From: Chimonanthus salicifolius
Lineage: Eukaryota > Streptophyta > Magnoliopsida > Laurales > Calycanthaceae
Direction: 5' to 3'
Length of the DNA stretch: 64,000 bases
NCBI GenBank assembly: GCA_013350335.1
Contig: CM023538.1
Span: 48,602,201 to 48,666,200 of the forward strand
Positions 36,251 through 47,704 of the stretch are shown here, piece by piece. The notes under the pieces were generated by a model that ran no database searches, was not told the DNA's origin, and saw only the letters and a list, made by a program, of their open reading frames with translations. Position 1 is the first letter of the stretch. Each line of letters opens with the position of its first letter. Position numbers and translations under genes: made by a program.

Positions 36251-36864
36251 GGGCTTTATCTAAAATGGTCTTTTATCTTTTGAATTTATTTTAAAAAAGC
36301 CTATATATTTTTCATAATTAAAAAGGCCCTTAATTTTTTATAAATATTCTATAAAAGTCCCTTCATTAATGGTAAATTAACTTTTCCTTAAGATTGTTTT
36401 AATGGATGTTGTGAGACTCACTTGAAGGTGAATACCAGTCATTGAGGATAGCGATGAAAAATAATTTTATGGGTTAAAAACCAACAAAAGCAGACAACTA
36501 GAGCATTAAATTTTTAAAAATCAAAGTTGGCAGGCACTCTTAGTTTTAATCTAAGGGTGAAAATAGCTCTGATTATGATCAAATTAGAAGTATGCCAATT
36601 GCTCAACATATAATTAATGTAAAAAAAAATGAAATAGATGAAAATACTATCTCATAAAGATTTCATAGAATACTTCACTTGGTATAAACTATGTGCGATA
36701 AGAATAAATAATTTACAAAAGGAAGTTGACCTTTAGTTAAGAATTAAGATAGTTATAGATCCTATTAGATTTTTTACAAAAAATTAGTGGCTTCTATAGA
36801 ATTATAAAATTGGGAGACTTTTTCGAAATAAACTTAAAGGATAGGGTCTTTTTAAAAAAATCCC
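36251..36864. mobile_element. Mutator-like MITE, 614 bp, long TIRs
   Basis: Perfect 9-bp TSD AATTGAATA at 36242-36250 and 36865-36873. The termini are GGG...CCC. The first and last roughly 100 bases are imperfect inverted repeats: left has GGTCTTTTATCTTTTGAATT and TTAATTTTTTATAAATATTC; right in reverse complement has GACCCTATCCTTTAAGTTT and CTAATTTTTTGTAAAAAATC. No transposase. Long TIRs with a 9-bp TSD fit a Mutator-like non-autonomous element. Confidence 0.85.
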
Positions 36865-36873
36865 AATTGAATA

Positions 36874-39800
36874 ACGAGTAAGACGGAGAGCAGTCCACAC
36901 TCTATCATAGATTGATCATATATCTTTTTATCGTTGAGTTAACTAGTAGTGAAAATGGTTAATCTATTAAAAGGTCAATATTTGAAGATTGAACGAACAC
37001 AGGATCATTTTTATTGGATCTATCAAATTATATCTTTTAAATATCTCAAATTTTCAACATATTAAATTACTACTAATTTTAAATTTTATAAATTGGAAAT
37101 TATAACTTAACTAATGTGATTAAAATAAATTTAATAAACTTTAAAATTAAAAAATGTATTTCCAATAAATATCACATTGCAATATTAATGGCTCCATCAA
37201 AATAATATGGTCCATTTCATGTACGATAGTGTTCAATAATCATGTATGATGCGAGAGCGATGCACACCAGCTCTTCGATCCAACAGAAATAGAGATCCGT
37301 CACCTACAGCAAACAAGAAGAAAGATAGAAGAGAGAGAAACTAATTAATTTCTGATTTCATTACAATATTTTGAGAAACAAAACCCTTCTAACTACATAT
37401 GGGAATCCATGACACATTAGGAGACCGATTACAGCACAAAACGAAGAATAAGACACCTGCCAATTTGCTAACTAGAAAAATAAATAAATAATTAAAAATG
37501 GAAGGGGGTCCACTTGTGATATGTGTGTCCTACTTCAATGTATTGAAAGTTCTGATCTTTTTGTACCTGTATATTAAATTTCTTCCATCTGGTAAATGAG
37601 AAAATAAAATCTAATCTTCTAAAAAAAGGAGGAGATTGAAATTTTCAGGCATACCCTTTATACGTCAATCCTCCAATTTGAGTAGATTTTGGTCTTCATT
37701 TTTCAGAGAGACAGAACTTAGGATGAGTCTCCAGCTCTCTATTACACTTAAGCCACTTCCATCTCTAGGTTCTCTCTCTCTACCACTCTTAGTCTGCCAT
37801 CTCTCTATTTCTTCTCACCCAGGTGCTCTCTCTCACTCTGATCCGGGCTCTTCAACTTTCTCCCTCAACCATCCAACCATAATATCATTTCCCTGTCATG
37901 ACATCCTCTCTCTCTCTTTGCAATTAGATATGCATCAGTTGTAAGACTATACATGACCCACATTAAATTTGAGGCTCCATATAGAGGATTTTAAATTAGG
38001 AAAACTGTTTTTAAATAAGAAAAATCTATTTTAGTAGAGTTCTAAACGGGATTAATTTTCTATTCTGATGAGAAGTAGGAATGGAAAGTTCTAATTGTGT
38101 TAAGGGTCCTCCCTCTGCCAATAAAATGAACTCTCTTCATAATTATCCATCAATTGAAGACAACCTCATTATCAAAAATACTATTCACGAAATTGGGAGA
38201 GAGCATTAAAGAGGAAAGAGGTAGAAACTCCAAAGTGGGTGCTTTCTCTTGTTTTTGGATTTCAGGAAGCATCAGCACATCAAAGGGACAATCAAACCTT
38301 ACTCTTCTTCATCAATGAATTAGGGTTTGTCTTATTATTATGTTTATGATTTCCACATTAACATTGTTCCGTGTTTCAAGCATTAATTGATTCAGATCCT
38401 ATGGTTATGTCATTCGGATTTATCGAACATAAAGTTTAATGATAGATTCTATGATTGATTCTCAATCAATAAACTCTGATATTATGATGAAGTATTACAT
38501 TAGTCCCACAATATGGTTAGTAGCGAGACATTCCTAACTCCACTTTGATTGGGTTCATTTGATAGATAATTATATTTATGTAAGTATATAATGTCTTACT
38601 ATTAATTGATAATCTCATTCATATGATGCTGACCTTTATATTTGAACGAGTACAAGTTGTTATATTTTTAAAGTTTAAAATGAATGGATAGAATGAATAA
38701 ATAGAGTTGAAACTTCATAGACAATATACCATATGGTCTTTACATTACACACAACTACGTGAAGTCCAATATCTATTTAAAGGGAAGTCTCCATATTTAG
38801 TCTCCATAGAAAAAGTCTTATTAGAGGAATTTTTTTTTTTAAAAAAAAAAAGGGAACACTAGAATTTGGCATAAATGAGTCATGTTAACAATTTAATTTT
38901 AATATTGTATTAATTTATTAGGAAAAATGATTGTAACAAAAGAAGTTATTGATTATCAATATTATGATTATGATACTAATTTTACATAAGTTTTTTACCA
39001 ATTTGATTTAAGCAAATAATTTTGATAACTAATAAAGAACTTCATTTCAACTGTTTATTTAATTAGTTTAAATGTATTGGCTTTAATATGTTTAATTAGA
39101 CTATCTTCTTTTAAATTCTCACATCAAGAATAACGTCTTTTACTTTGTAGGGTTAATCAGCCCCATCTCAATATAAAACGTCATTTAATCTAATTTAAGT
39201 GACAAGAATTTGATGATTCAATTGTGTATCCCTGTGTTCAAAAATTCAAAATTTGGACTCAACTTGAAATCCAATTGAATCGAGAAACTTGGATGAGTTT
39301 CTAGAATTTTTGTTTAACTATTAATTAATAGTTGTAATTAAAAATAAGTAGACATTATAATATAAATGTTAATGAATTTTTTTAAATAACTTTAATAGTT
39401 TCTGTGTGAATGGGTACACTTTGTAAAAAAATTTAACATATCAAAATCTTCAAAATATATGCCAAACAGAAATATTTAAATCTACCAAAATTTCACAGCA
39501 CATTGATATGGTTACCAAATGCCAATATTCTAACCTAATTGATTTTCTCCCACTTTCTTAGTTTTGAAATCTCCTACCTTATTATCTCTTGGTTGCCAAA
39601 CATACTTGAGAGTCCAATTTCTAAAAGAGGAGTATTTTAGGTTTTAACTTTCTACAAGTGTGCGGACTAGCTTGTACGAGGGCTCATCAAATAAGGTAGG
39701 GATTGACTCATTACAGTGATCTTTTCTTTCAATATATTGTCCAACAAAAATCATCTTAGTTGGATTGCTTAAGTCATATTTTAAACGCAATAAAGTTTAG

Positions 39801-40069
39801 GAATTAAAAAGATTTTTTAAAATGATAAACTTTTGAGGCTTTAAAAATATGGCTTGAAGTGAAGACCATTTCAACATGTCTATTGTCATGTCATTTGGTG
39901 GGCTCATACAGAAAGTCGATAATAGTATGTGACCCAGTATGCAGGTCAACATCTCATTTAAAACTACTTTTCTCTTTCGGTGATTGACTTACGAAGAAGG
40001 GATTACCTTGCCATTCTAAAATTCCCCGCACGGTAATTAAAGAAAATGAGACAAACTATTTTGGATCCA
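36874..40069. other. gene-poor intergenic stretch
   Basis: AT-rich, with no recognisable domain on either strand. The 102-codon frame at 37636-37944 is Ser/Leu-rich with no family signature and is not called. A T(n)A(n) run at 38830-38852 could form a short hairpin. Confidence 0.55.
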
Positions 40070-40460
40070 ATTAGGGCAGCAACTTGGGTGAATCATGCCA
40101 GGTTTTGGGCCTATTTAAGATTGGGCCAGAATTGCAATTTAAGGATGTGAGCCCAAGTTAACCTGTACTATTCAAACTCATGCCCGACCTGAATTTGTAT
40201 GTGAAAGGATTGAGGCTGGTTTCAAACCCAAAATGTATATGTGAACTTAAAGGCTAGAGTATTTTTTAGGCCTACAAGGAAAAATTTGTATTTTTTATAA
40301 AATAAAAATTATATATGATATAAATGTGGCTCACATTTAAGCTTTTGGCCTAAAATCGGGCTTTTATATATTAACATTGGGACAGACTCGATTTCTAATT
40401 CAGGCATGATATTTGAAATCGAACATGACCCCAATCAATTCCCGGGTCAATCGAAACTCG
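40070..40460. repeat. dispersed repeat, copy B
   Basis: Partner of 33740-34190 in the same orientation; see that entry for shared blocks. Confidence 0.65.
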
Positions 40461-41431
40461 ATTGTTTTTGATTTTTTTCATTCTGGCTCAGATTATGCCG
40501 AGCCGAAATTGCTCCCCAACCGCCGGCCCTCAGTTTTTGAAATCCCCAAACGCAAGCTTTAGTCATCCTCTAAGTGAGCGGCGGCGGTTAAGATTTTGAG
40601 GGTTATCACCGTTAGCAAAGAGAGAGGGGTGAGGGAGATAAGAATAAGATAAAACAAAAAAATCACACGTGAAGAAGCTCTAACCTGAGTTTATTTTACG
40701 GAGCTCTCTCGTGAGTCGTGAGCACCTTTTAGTTTTTTTTTTTAAACATTACCAATTTTAGAGGTTTTAAAGATTATCTTTTTATAATCTCATTTTTTTT
40801 TATAAATATAAATAAATAAATAGAATACTTGGGAGGCAAAATATGTGACCCAATAAAATGTGGTTATCTAGATTAGTTAAATGGGAAAATGCAATTCATT
40901 TGGTTTTTCATTTGATATAAATTTATAAAATGGGTAATTCAAATAAAAAGTAATTATATGATTATTTGTTGTCTATTTATAATTTTATAATAATATTAAG
41001 AATTGTAATAGATTATATAGTGTAGAATTTTGGCATTTGAGTACATTTATTTTTCAATTCAAATTTGAGACTCGTCAAACTCGCCATACATTAATAAATC
41101 TGAACACATATAAGATATATCAGCATACCGGAGCGACCGAAGCAAATTTTTTATTATGATTTTACAAAAAGTTACAAAAGTCAATCGACTTAATTCAATT
41201 TTTAATCACTTGATTTTACTAGTAAAAGTCATATTTTAATTTTTCATAAAAAAATTGTTTACTCTAAATTTTATTCCAACTCATCAATTAAACATTAATT
41301 AATAATTTATTATTATTTATAATATAATATTCATAGCACGGGTTTGACTGGGTTTGACCGTGGTTGAACCTTATTTAACCTAACCTTCCGAGGGAGACGG
41401 TTCGATTCTGATAACATTGCCGGTAACAATT
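40461..41431. other. intergenic, no gene seen
   Basis: A short GC-richer patch at about 40500-40600 (GCGGCGGCGG) looks like a decayed 5' UTR or first exon, but no coding frame continues from it. The rest is AT-rich. Confidence 0.45.
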
Positions 41432-41743
41432 GCTTTTGCAGAAAGATGTTTTTCAAAACTAAAATTGATAAAATCTTACCTACGATCAACAATATCATAA
41501 GAAAGATTAAGTGAATTAGTCATATTATCAATTGAAAATAATTTTTTAGCAAAATTTGAATACAAAAGTTTATTTAGTAATTTTGCATCTCAAAAAGTAA
41601 GAAAAATAGAATTCAGATATATTATTTTTATTATATATAATTAAAATTTTAATTAAATATTACTTATAATAATATGTTAAATACCCAAAAGGCCCCATTT
41701 TAAATTTTTGCCTTAGGCCTCAAGTTGTGTCGAGACGGCCCTG
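41432..41743 (+). pseudogene. hAT transposase C-terminal relic
   Basis: Frame from 41432 reads AFAERCFSKLKLIKSYLRST, a stop (TAA at 41498-41500, one base from the expected Gln codon), then ERLSELVILSIENNFLAKF and SNFASQKVRKIEF. This is the conserved hAT dimerisation region of the ERxFSxLKxIK...RSTxSQERL type. After about 75 bases comes the element terminus GCCTTAGGCCTCAAGTTGTG ending ACGGCCCTG at 41743. The 5' part of the element is missing. The same terminus ends the gene-carrying element at 46820. Confidence 0.85.
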
Positions 41744-42581
41744 CTCACTCCAAAGTCATTTTAATTTATTTTTCAATTTTATAAGATACGGTAGTGATTG
41801 AGGTTTATGCACACCACAAAATCAAGAAAAAAGGTTCAATATGTAATATACAGTATACACAAGATATTAGATTCATCCATTGTGTACAACCACTCTAATT
41901 AAAAGATTTATTTTGATTATCCAATTTCTTTTCTACCGAATCTTTCACAAGAAGATCCTTGAGGGTTAAGATTGTATGTCTTTCCATGTGAACTGAAGTC
42001 CTTTCAAATTGTGTATGACTGATGTAATTTACCAGATCTATCTGAAATAGATAAAGTGGTCCCACCACAGGATTCCTATACATTTGAGTTCTTTCAGATT
42101 ATTTTTTAACAAAATTGAACTGTAGGGTTTGGAATTGTATGATATCAATATATCTCAGTTAATGACTTATCAATAATCATTTTAATCTAAGTAAATGGCA
42201 TTAATACTGATTTACATTATTTAAAAAGTCATGCCTTTCGTGAACCATTTTAGACGTATCCGAGTCCAATTTCATCGAACTTTGACTTCATACCCATACC
42301 CACCATAGAGTGAGCATCGGGTCATTTCTCCGCGTTGATGTGAATTGAGGACTTTCTTTGATTCTTTCCTTGAATTTTTCATTGCTTGGGTTTGTGAATA
42401 ACCAGTGAAAATTGTTACCTTAAAAGGATGAAGTCCATGGAAATGGTCAAGCCTTGCTCACCAAGATCCGAGTTATCACACAATAAATAATAATAGCCAT
42501 TGTTGAGTTCAGAATAGACTTCGCTTGTTCTACAATTTCTGTGTCTCTCTTTCTCTCTTCCACGCTCTGTGCCAATTAGAT

Positions 42582-43046
42582 ATGAGGTATGGACCAGTTA
42601 ACTCAATTGCAGAGCAAGAGAGCAGAAAACATGATTCCCAATCCATCTTTTTAAACATACTTACCATTGGCTTCTTGACCACCAACACTGTCTCTTCCGC
42701 CATTAGATTGCGCGAAGATATTCTAGCCCTAATCTTTATTCTCTCATTCTATGGAATTCTCTTGTTCTTCCTTTGGTGCATACATGTTTTCGACCGGTTG
42801 CCGGAGAACTCGAAGGCAAGGGAGAGGCTGAAGGTCCCCATATGGGTGCTTGCAACGACACTGAACGTTATGCTTGCTTATCGAATCTCGACTTTTTTGC
42901 AGTTGAGCGTGGCCTGGGTTTTGGTTTGGGGCTTGACTGTGAGCAGCAGCCTACTCACATTTTACTTCTTCTTCGTCCACCGTGAAAAAGCCATGGATCA
43001 AACCACTGCTGCTGATAGAAATGCCTTGAACATGGAAGCAGTATAA
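42582..43046 (+). CDS. small four-helix membrane protein, DUF6490-like
   Basis: 154 residues from ATG 42582, intronless. The open frame extends upstream to 42525 but has no earlier ATG. Hydrophobic segments lie at about residues 24-41 (FLNILTIGFLTTNTVSSA), 45-65 (ILALIFILSFYGILLFFLW), 85-105 (IWVLATTLNVMLAY) and 110-131 (LSVAWVLVWGLTVSSSLLTF), with a charged ARERLK loop before the third and a polar tail. A paired-helix layout with a RERLK-x-WVLAT core recalls the plant-specific DUF6490 family, whose function is unknown to me. The family call is from memory of its look. An AATAAATAATAAT box lies about 100 bases upstream and an AATAAA about 65 bases downstream of the stop. Confidence 0.75.
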   Translation: MRYGPVNSIAEQESRKHDSQSIFLNILTIGFLTTNTVSSAIRLREDILALIFILSFYGILLFFLWCIHVFDRLPENSKARERLKVPIWVLATTLNVMLAYRISTFLQLSVAWVLVWGLTVSSSLLTFYFFFVHREKAMDQTTAADRNALNMEAV

Positions 43047-43110
43047 TTATTTATTTTTTTCCTTTTTAGAGTTACCTCTGCCAAATTCAGGCAAGAACTG
43101 TATGCCAATG

Positions 43111-43116
43111 AATAAA
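43111..43116 (+). terminator. polyadenylation signal
   Basis: AATAAA, 65 bases after the stop of the membrane protein gene, at the usual distance for a plant near-upstream element. Confidence 0.5.
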
Positions 43117-43435
43117 GAGGGGATTGCTGTGTAGTTATGTCGGTGATGGAAAAATATACACATCTTTTATTTACGGTACAATTTTCGGAAGAATGTTTTG
43201 GATAATTCTCTGCGGCGAATGGTTTCAATATTTGATTGCATGAATTAGCTACTTGAAAATCACAAGTAGGAAAGTGTAGACGAAATAATTAAGGGGATTT
43301 ATTTCTTGACTACTTGGGTTCTATTTGGGTGAGGTAAATTTTGCAGGATTTTTTTATGTTTGATAAGAGGAAAAAAGTTTATCCTAATAAAGATATAAAG
43401 TGATTATATACTGCAGTGAAAGAGTTTTTAGAATC

Positions 43436-43653
43436 GTACATGAAAATGGAAACTTGAGATTTTCTTACCACTTTCCTTTATTATCAAACAGGGTAAAAAG
43501 GGGTTACTCTCATTTTCATCTCTCCTTGTCCAAATGCAGCTTTGATGGGTTTTCAGATTTGTACATGGAAAAGGAAACTTGTGATTTTCTTTCCACTTTC
43601 CTTCATTATCAAACAGGGTAAAAAGGGATTACTCTCATTTTCACCTCTCTACC
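43436..43653. repeat. 125-bp tandem duplication
   Basis: Blocks GTACATG.AAA.GGAAACTT, TATCAAACAGGGTAAAAAGG and TTACTCTCATTTTCA occur from 43436 and again from 43561. A third partial unit (AAATGCAGCTTTGGTGGGTT) resumes at 44039 after the MITE insertion, so the MITE landed inside this repeat. Confidence 0.88.
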
Positions 43654-44024
43654 TAAAGATGCAACTTGGGTCACGTTTTGGCTCGGCCCGCATGACGCGA
43701 CCAGAGAAATGATGCACGTCGGGTTGAGAATTTCGAGTCAGCAGGTCGAGCCAGGCTAAGAAGATAAAAATCCCCATGAAATTTAAATCGGTTCGGGTCG
43801 AGGATTTTATAAGTTAACCCGACCCAACCCGGTTAAAATTAGTTTAAAATAGGTTCAAAATGAGGGTCGGGTCAGAATTCGGGTTAGAATTCGGGTCGGG
43901 TTGGGTTCTCAGATTTGGGTTGAGAATTTGGGTTGGTTGGATCAAATCGGATTTCATATATATCAACTCAGGTGAGGTTGAGTTTTAAAAAACCCTACTC
44001 ACCCGACCTAAGTTGCAGCCCCTA
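43654..44024. mobile_element. hAT-type MITE, 371 bp
   Basis: Terminal inverted repeats TAAAGATGCAACTTGGGTC (left) and TAGGGGCTGCAACTTAGGTC (right, reverse complement). The 8-bp flanks TCTCTACC (43646-43653) and TATCTACC (44025-44032) differ at one position, as expected for an aged hAT target duplication. The interior is low-complexity GGGTCGGGTTGGG/GGTCGAG text with no coding capacity. Confidence 0.75.
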
Positions 44025-44032
44025 TATCTACC

Positions 44033-44697
44033 CTATGCAAATGCAGCTTTGGTGGGTTGTACATAGTGAATTTAATGGGAGTGAGGTCTCTTTTGACACG
44101 TGGATCCTTTTGTATTAAAATTTTGATGAAAGAAGGTGAGCCATTTGAGGAGATTTTTTTTTTTTAAGAAATATTTACATTCACTATATATTCTGTTTTA
44201 AAAAAAAAAAAAATTCTGTTGATTAATGGATGTAAAATGTGATGTCTATAACTATTTTTGATATCTCAAATATCATTCTCAGGATATGTTATCAGTTATT
44301 AGTAATATTTAGATATTTTGAAATTTTAGAGGTTTTATGAAGATATTAATATAGTATTGGAAAAATCACATGAAATTAAAAATATACAATGATAATTATA
44401 AAAAAAATCAAACATAAAATAACTATTAACAAACTTATTATTAAAGAACAAATATACTTTAAAAGTATATCTAACAAGCAAAATATAATTCATTGACTAA
44501 CATTTCTTGAATAATAAAATATCATCAAGTGTCACATATATTTATTACTAAATACTGTCTCAAGTTATCATGAAAGTTAAACCGAATTATTGGTAGTTGT
44601 AACTTCAAAAAAAAAAAATGTCGTCAGATTTTAGCGATAACAACAGAAAGAATTGTAAAATTCTGATATTTAAGAAAAACCTTATGTCTTAATATAT
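44033..44697. other. AT-rich intergenic
   Basis: Remainder of the 125-bp repeat at its left edge, then AT-rich sequence with T and A runs. No gene seen. Confidence 0.5.
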
Positions 44698-44890
44698 ATT
44701 TTTTTTAATTTACGTGTGAGAAACCGCGGGATACTCAGCGTAAAACTCCCACAGGTGAGTCCACTACTCCTAGGGAACACAAAGATTAGATCATGTGGAC
44801 TTGAACCCACAACCTCTCACTTATTGATATAGGAGACAACCAGATCAACTACACCTTTGATTTTCACAAGGCTATAGGTCCGGTTAGATC
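44698..44890 (-). repeat. tRNA-derived SINE-like repeat
   Basis: On the minus strand: GTTGATCTGGTTGTCTCC, then GTGGGTTCAAGTCC at 44797-44810, a good match to the pol III B box GGTTCRANNCC, then CCACCTGTGGGAG text and an A-rich end. Plant SINEs have this layout. A clear A box and TSD were not established. Confidence 0.5.
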
Positions 44891-45860
44891 CCTCAAATAG
44901 AACATGGATTGGGTTCAAGAACCCGCCTGACGTCAAAATTTTATAAATAGAAATTTTATAAACCGTGTGTCCCAATATTTTAACATTAAAAATGAAAATA
45001 GCATCTGTATTTGTTACATAGCTATTCATCAGTGGAGCTCTTTTCTGTTATTGGATAATAAGACATAGGATCTAAGCCTAATCCTAATTGGCCTAGACAA
45101 AAATAATATTAATATATGCAAGTTTTAGGCAAAACTAGAAAAAGTAGGCATAGCTTTGTTTACCAAGCCAAGGGTTCCATGTGAAGCCCACTTAATATTG
45201 ATTCTTTTTTTTGTTGAAATTACTTGTTTTAAACTTTAATCCAATCATTTATAATTTTCTTGATGTAACTTGACAATTGGAATAAATATATTGTCAAAAT
45301 ATTTATTCAGTAATTCCTTTTCAATCTTAAAAAATCATTAACTTACATGATTTAACGTGTCCTATTTTTTATTGTATGATAGTTTGCATTAAAATCTAAC
45401 CATCTATATAATTTGTTACCATCAAATGAAATTTATTATTTGACATAATCATCAGAAAACTTGAGCTTTTAACGTGACCTTGTGCCAGCTCAACTAAGCA
45501 AGTAATATCATTACATAGTTAAACTAATCACCATTATACTTGAAAATGTAGTATTATGTGATAAGGTATGTAACTTGGTTCAGGTTTAGATATGACCCAC
45601 CTCAATCTTGCCCAAAGTTAGTAAGCTTGAGCTTCATAAGGCTATATTATACGTCAGATTAGATCCGTCAAAATGTATAACATGGATTGGGTTCAAGAAC
45701 CAGCCTCATATGCAGGAGGTCTAGAGTTCAAGTCACTCTAAACACAAAAGGGCCACTTTCTATAGTGCTACTTATGTACGTGGATTGGGACGTTTGCACA
45801 TGCCCCAAAGATTAGTCAGGTACTCTAAGAGGCCTAGACACGTTGGTCTTAAAATAATTC
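44867..45860 (+). repeat. dispersed repeat pair and SINE-like unit
   Basis: AGGCTATA...GATTAGATCC and AACATGGATTGGGTTCAAGAAC occur at 44867-44930 and again at 45636-45700. The second is followed by GTCTAGAGTTCAAGTCACTC (a B-box-like GAGTTCAAGTC) and by CCCCAAAGATTAGTCAGGT, shared with the pieces at 27855, 47715 and 48855. The middle (about 44960-45590) is featureless. Confidence 0.45.
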
Positions 45861-45882
45861 ATGAATTGAGTTTGGACATGAG

Positions 45883-46820
45883 TAGGGCTGGCTTAACCTG
45901 TAAGCAAGAAAAGCCACCGTTTGAGGCCCACGTTTAGAAAAGGTCTGAAATTCTAGTTGCGGTAAAGCCTTAGAACCCCTTCATTTGTCTAAAGCATCCA
46001 TTCTTAAAAGCCTCAAAACCCTTTATTTGTCTAAGGCATCCGTTCTTAAAAGCCACAAAACCCCTTTATTTGCCGTAAAATCGTGAAAAAAATGAGTTCT
46101 TCCATAAACGGCCTACTTTTAAGTTGCATCTGTGTGCCCATCTCTAATTTAACCTAATCCAAGACCTTTAACAAATCGTCTCCTCTCCTCTCCTCTCTCT
46201 GTTCTTTCTCCTCTAGCGGCAGCAACATTTGGAGACCCAAGCGCCCTTTTTTCTCTCTGAGTAGTACGACCCCATTGTCACTAGCAATCTCACCTACGGC
46301 GCTCTAACCAACGTCTCTAGCTTTTCCCAGGAGGAGCTCTTTCTATGGCTGCCTGTCAAGGATATTGTTATGGACAATTCTTATTCGGGATTGATTCTCT
46401 TTGAGAGGGCTTGTGAGATTTATTTTTGCCATTGATGTGTTGGTTTTTTTTTTTGGGGGGCGGGGGGGCGGTGGTGGGGGTTGTTTGATGCATGGAAAGG
46501 GAAATGCTTTTATAAAACAAATATTTTAGTACTTCAGACAAAAAAATAAATATTTTTTTTTCTGAAGAAATCAGATGATTTGCTCTCTGGTTTCTGTGTT
46601 AGTTTTTGAATTAGTTCAAGGTCTCAATTTTATAAGCTTTAATTAAATTTTCCCCAACCGTTGAAGTATGTATGTGGGGGTATTGGATGGATTTGAGGGG
46701 ATCAAGATTTTTAAATCTCTCAAAATTTATTTTATTATATAATTAAAATTTTAATTATATATCAAGAAGGTCCATTTAGATTTTTCGCTTTAGGCCTCAA
46801 CTTGTGTCTAGCATGCCCTG
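45883..46820 (+). mobile_element. non-autonomous hAT-type element carrying a gene fragment
   Basis: The left end TAGGGCTGGC and right end GCATGCCCTG give short CAGGGC-type terminal repeats. The 8-bp flanks GACATGAG (45875-45882) and AACATGAG (46821-46828) differ at one base. The right-end phrase TTTAGGCCTCAACTTGTGTC matches the terminus of the hAT relic at 41743, so the two belong to one family. The interior has a tandem pair around TTTGTCTAA.GCATCC.TTCTTAAAA (about 45982-46065), then a CT-rich and coding-like segment with DUF538 similarity, then a G-rich tract at 46455-46480. Confidence 0.72.
46265..46435 (+). pseudogene. DUF538-type gene fragment
   Basis: Open for 56 codons to a TGA at 46433-46435; the codon before 46265 is TAG. 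It reads YDPIVTSNLTYGALTNVSS, then QEELFLWLPVKDIVMDN and GLILFE. This matches the plant DUF538 (At5g01610-like) pattern of a GxLxYGxLxxVxG turn, a (L/F)FLW(L/F)xV strand and a DxPxSGxIxFxxG strand. The family is small and plant-specific with no settled function. Only the central barrel strands remain; the C-terminal end after LILFE has diverged. It lies inside the hAT-type element, suggesting capture. It is GC-richer than its flanks. Confidence 0.62.
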
Positions 46821-47704
46821 AACATGAGACAAGGGTCAGATTCAGTTACGGGTTAGATTAGTTGAATTATGGATCATTGATTGAATTATTATTGACCACG
46901 GTCGTAGTTCAAAATTTTGAAACCTTGACTCAACTCGATATTTCTTATAGCTAAGTCAACTTAAAGATTCAATGAGTTTTGACTAAGTAAAAATGGTCAA
47001 GATACAGTCAAATTTATTAAAATAACATATTAGATACGTTGAAAAGTACAAAATATATAAATCTATTGGTTTTTTACTCAATTTGAACTCATTCTGAGTT
47101 GATCTCAATGTTGAATTGAAATTCTTGCAAAACTGTTCTTATTTTTACTATTGGTTTTTTACCCTTAAAAATCAAGACTTTTAAAATTCAATTGACATGA
47201 TTTTTTATGAGAAGCATCGTCCAAAAAATAACTTTCAAATGTACCCAACCTTAGGGACCCCACCCAAATGGGAACCATAAGCCCACGTATGCAATGTTGT
47301 GCATGCTTGACATCGCATGGGTGAACCCCTATCTCTCTCTCACACACATATTCGTAGACAAAGCCCTAAGAATGGTTCTCATAAGACTTTTATAAGAACA
47401 ACCAATGAGCACTACCTCGACTTACATGGATGGATGAGTTTTAAAGGCCTTCGCTTTTATATGACGCCAATACAATTCATCTTCATTGGATAAGAAAAGT
47501 CATGTTTTTAAGGCCCTTAAAACTTCAAATTATCTAACGGTGGAAAGTCCTCGAGTTAGGGGAATGAGATTTAAAAGTCAAATCATGTCAAAATGAATAA
47601 CTTGCAACTCGCGGGGATAGATGGGTGTAAGGTGGGAATTAGTTCTATTAGTTCTATTGTAAGCCCCACAAACCAAAGTTCTTGTGAAAATCTAATAAGA
47701 ACTA
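46821..47704. other. intergenic, no gene seen
   Basis: No domain recognised on either strand; short chance frames only. Confidence 0.5.

Noticed and set aside
37636..37944. 102-codon Ser/Leu-rich open frame
   Set aside because: CT-rich low-complexity text with no recognised motif, splice partner or clear promoter.
40500..40640. GC-richer patch resembling a first exon
   Set aside because: No open frame or splice donor links it to any downstream coding sequence.
42525..42581. Upstream extension of the membrane protein frame
   Set aside because: It starts at TTG and lacks an ATG; in a plant gene the ATG at 42582 is the supported start.
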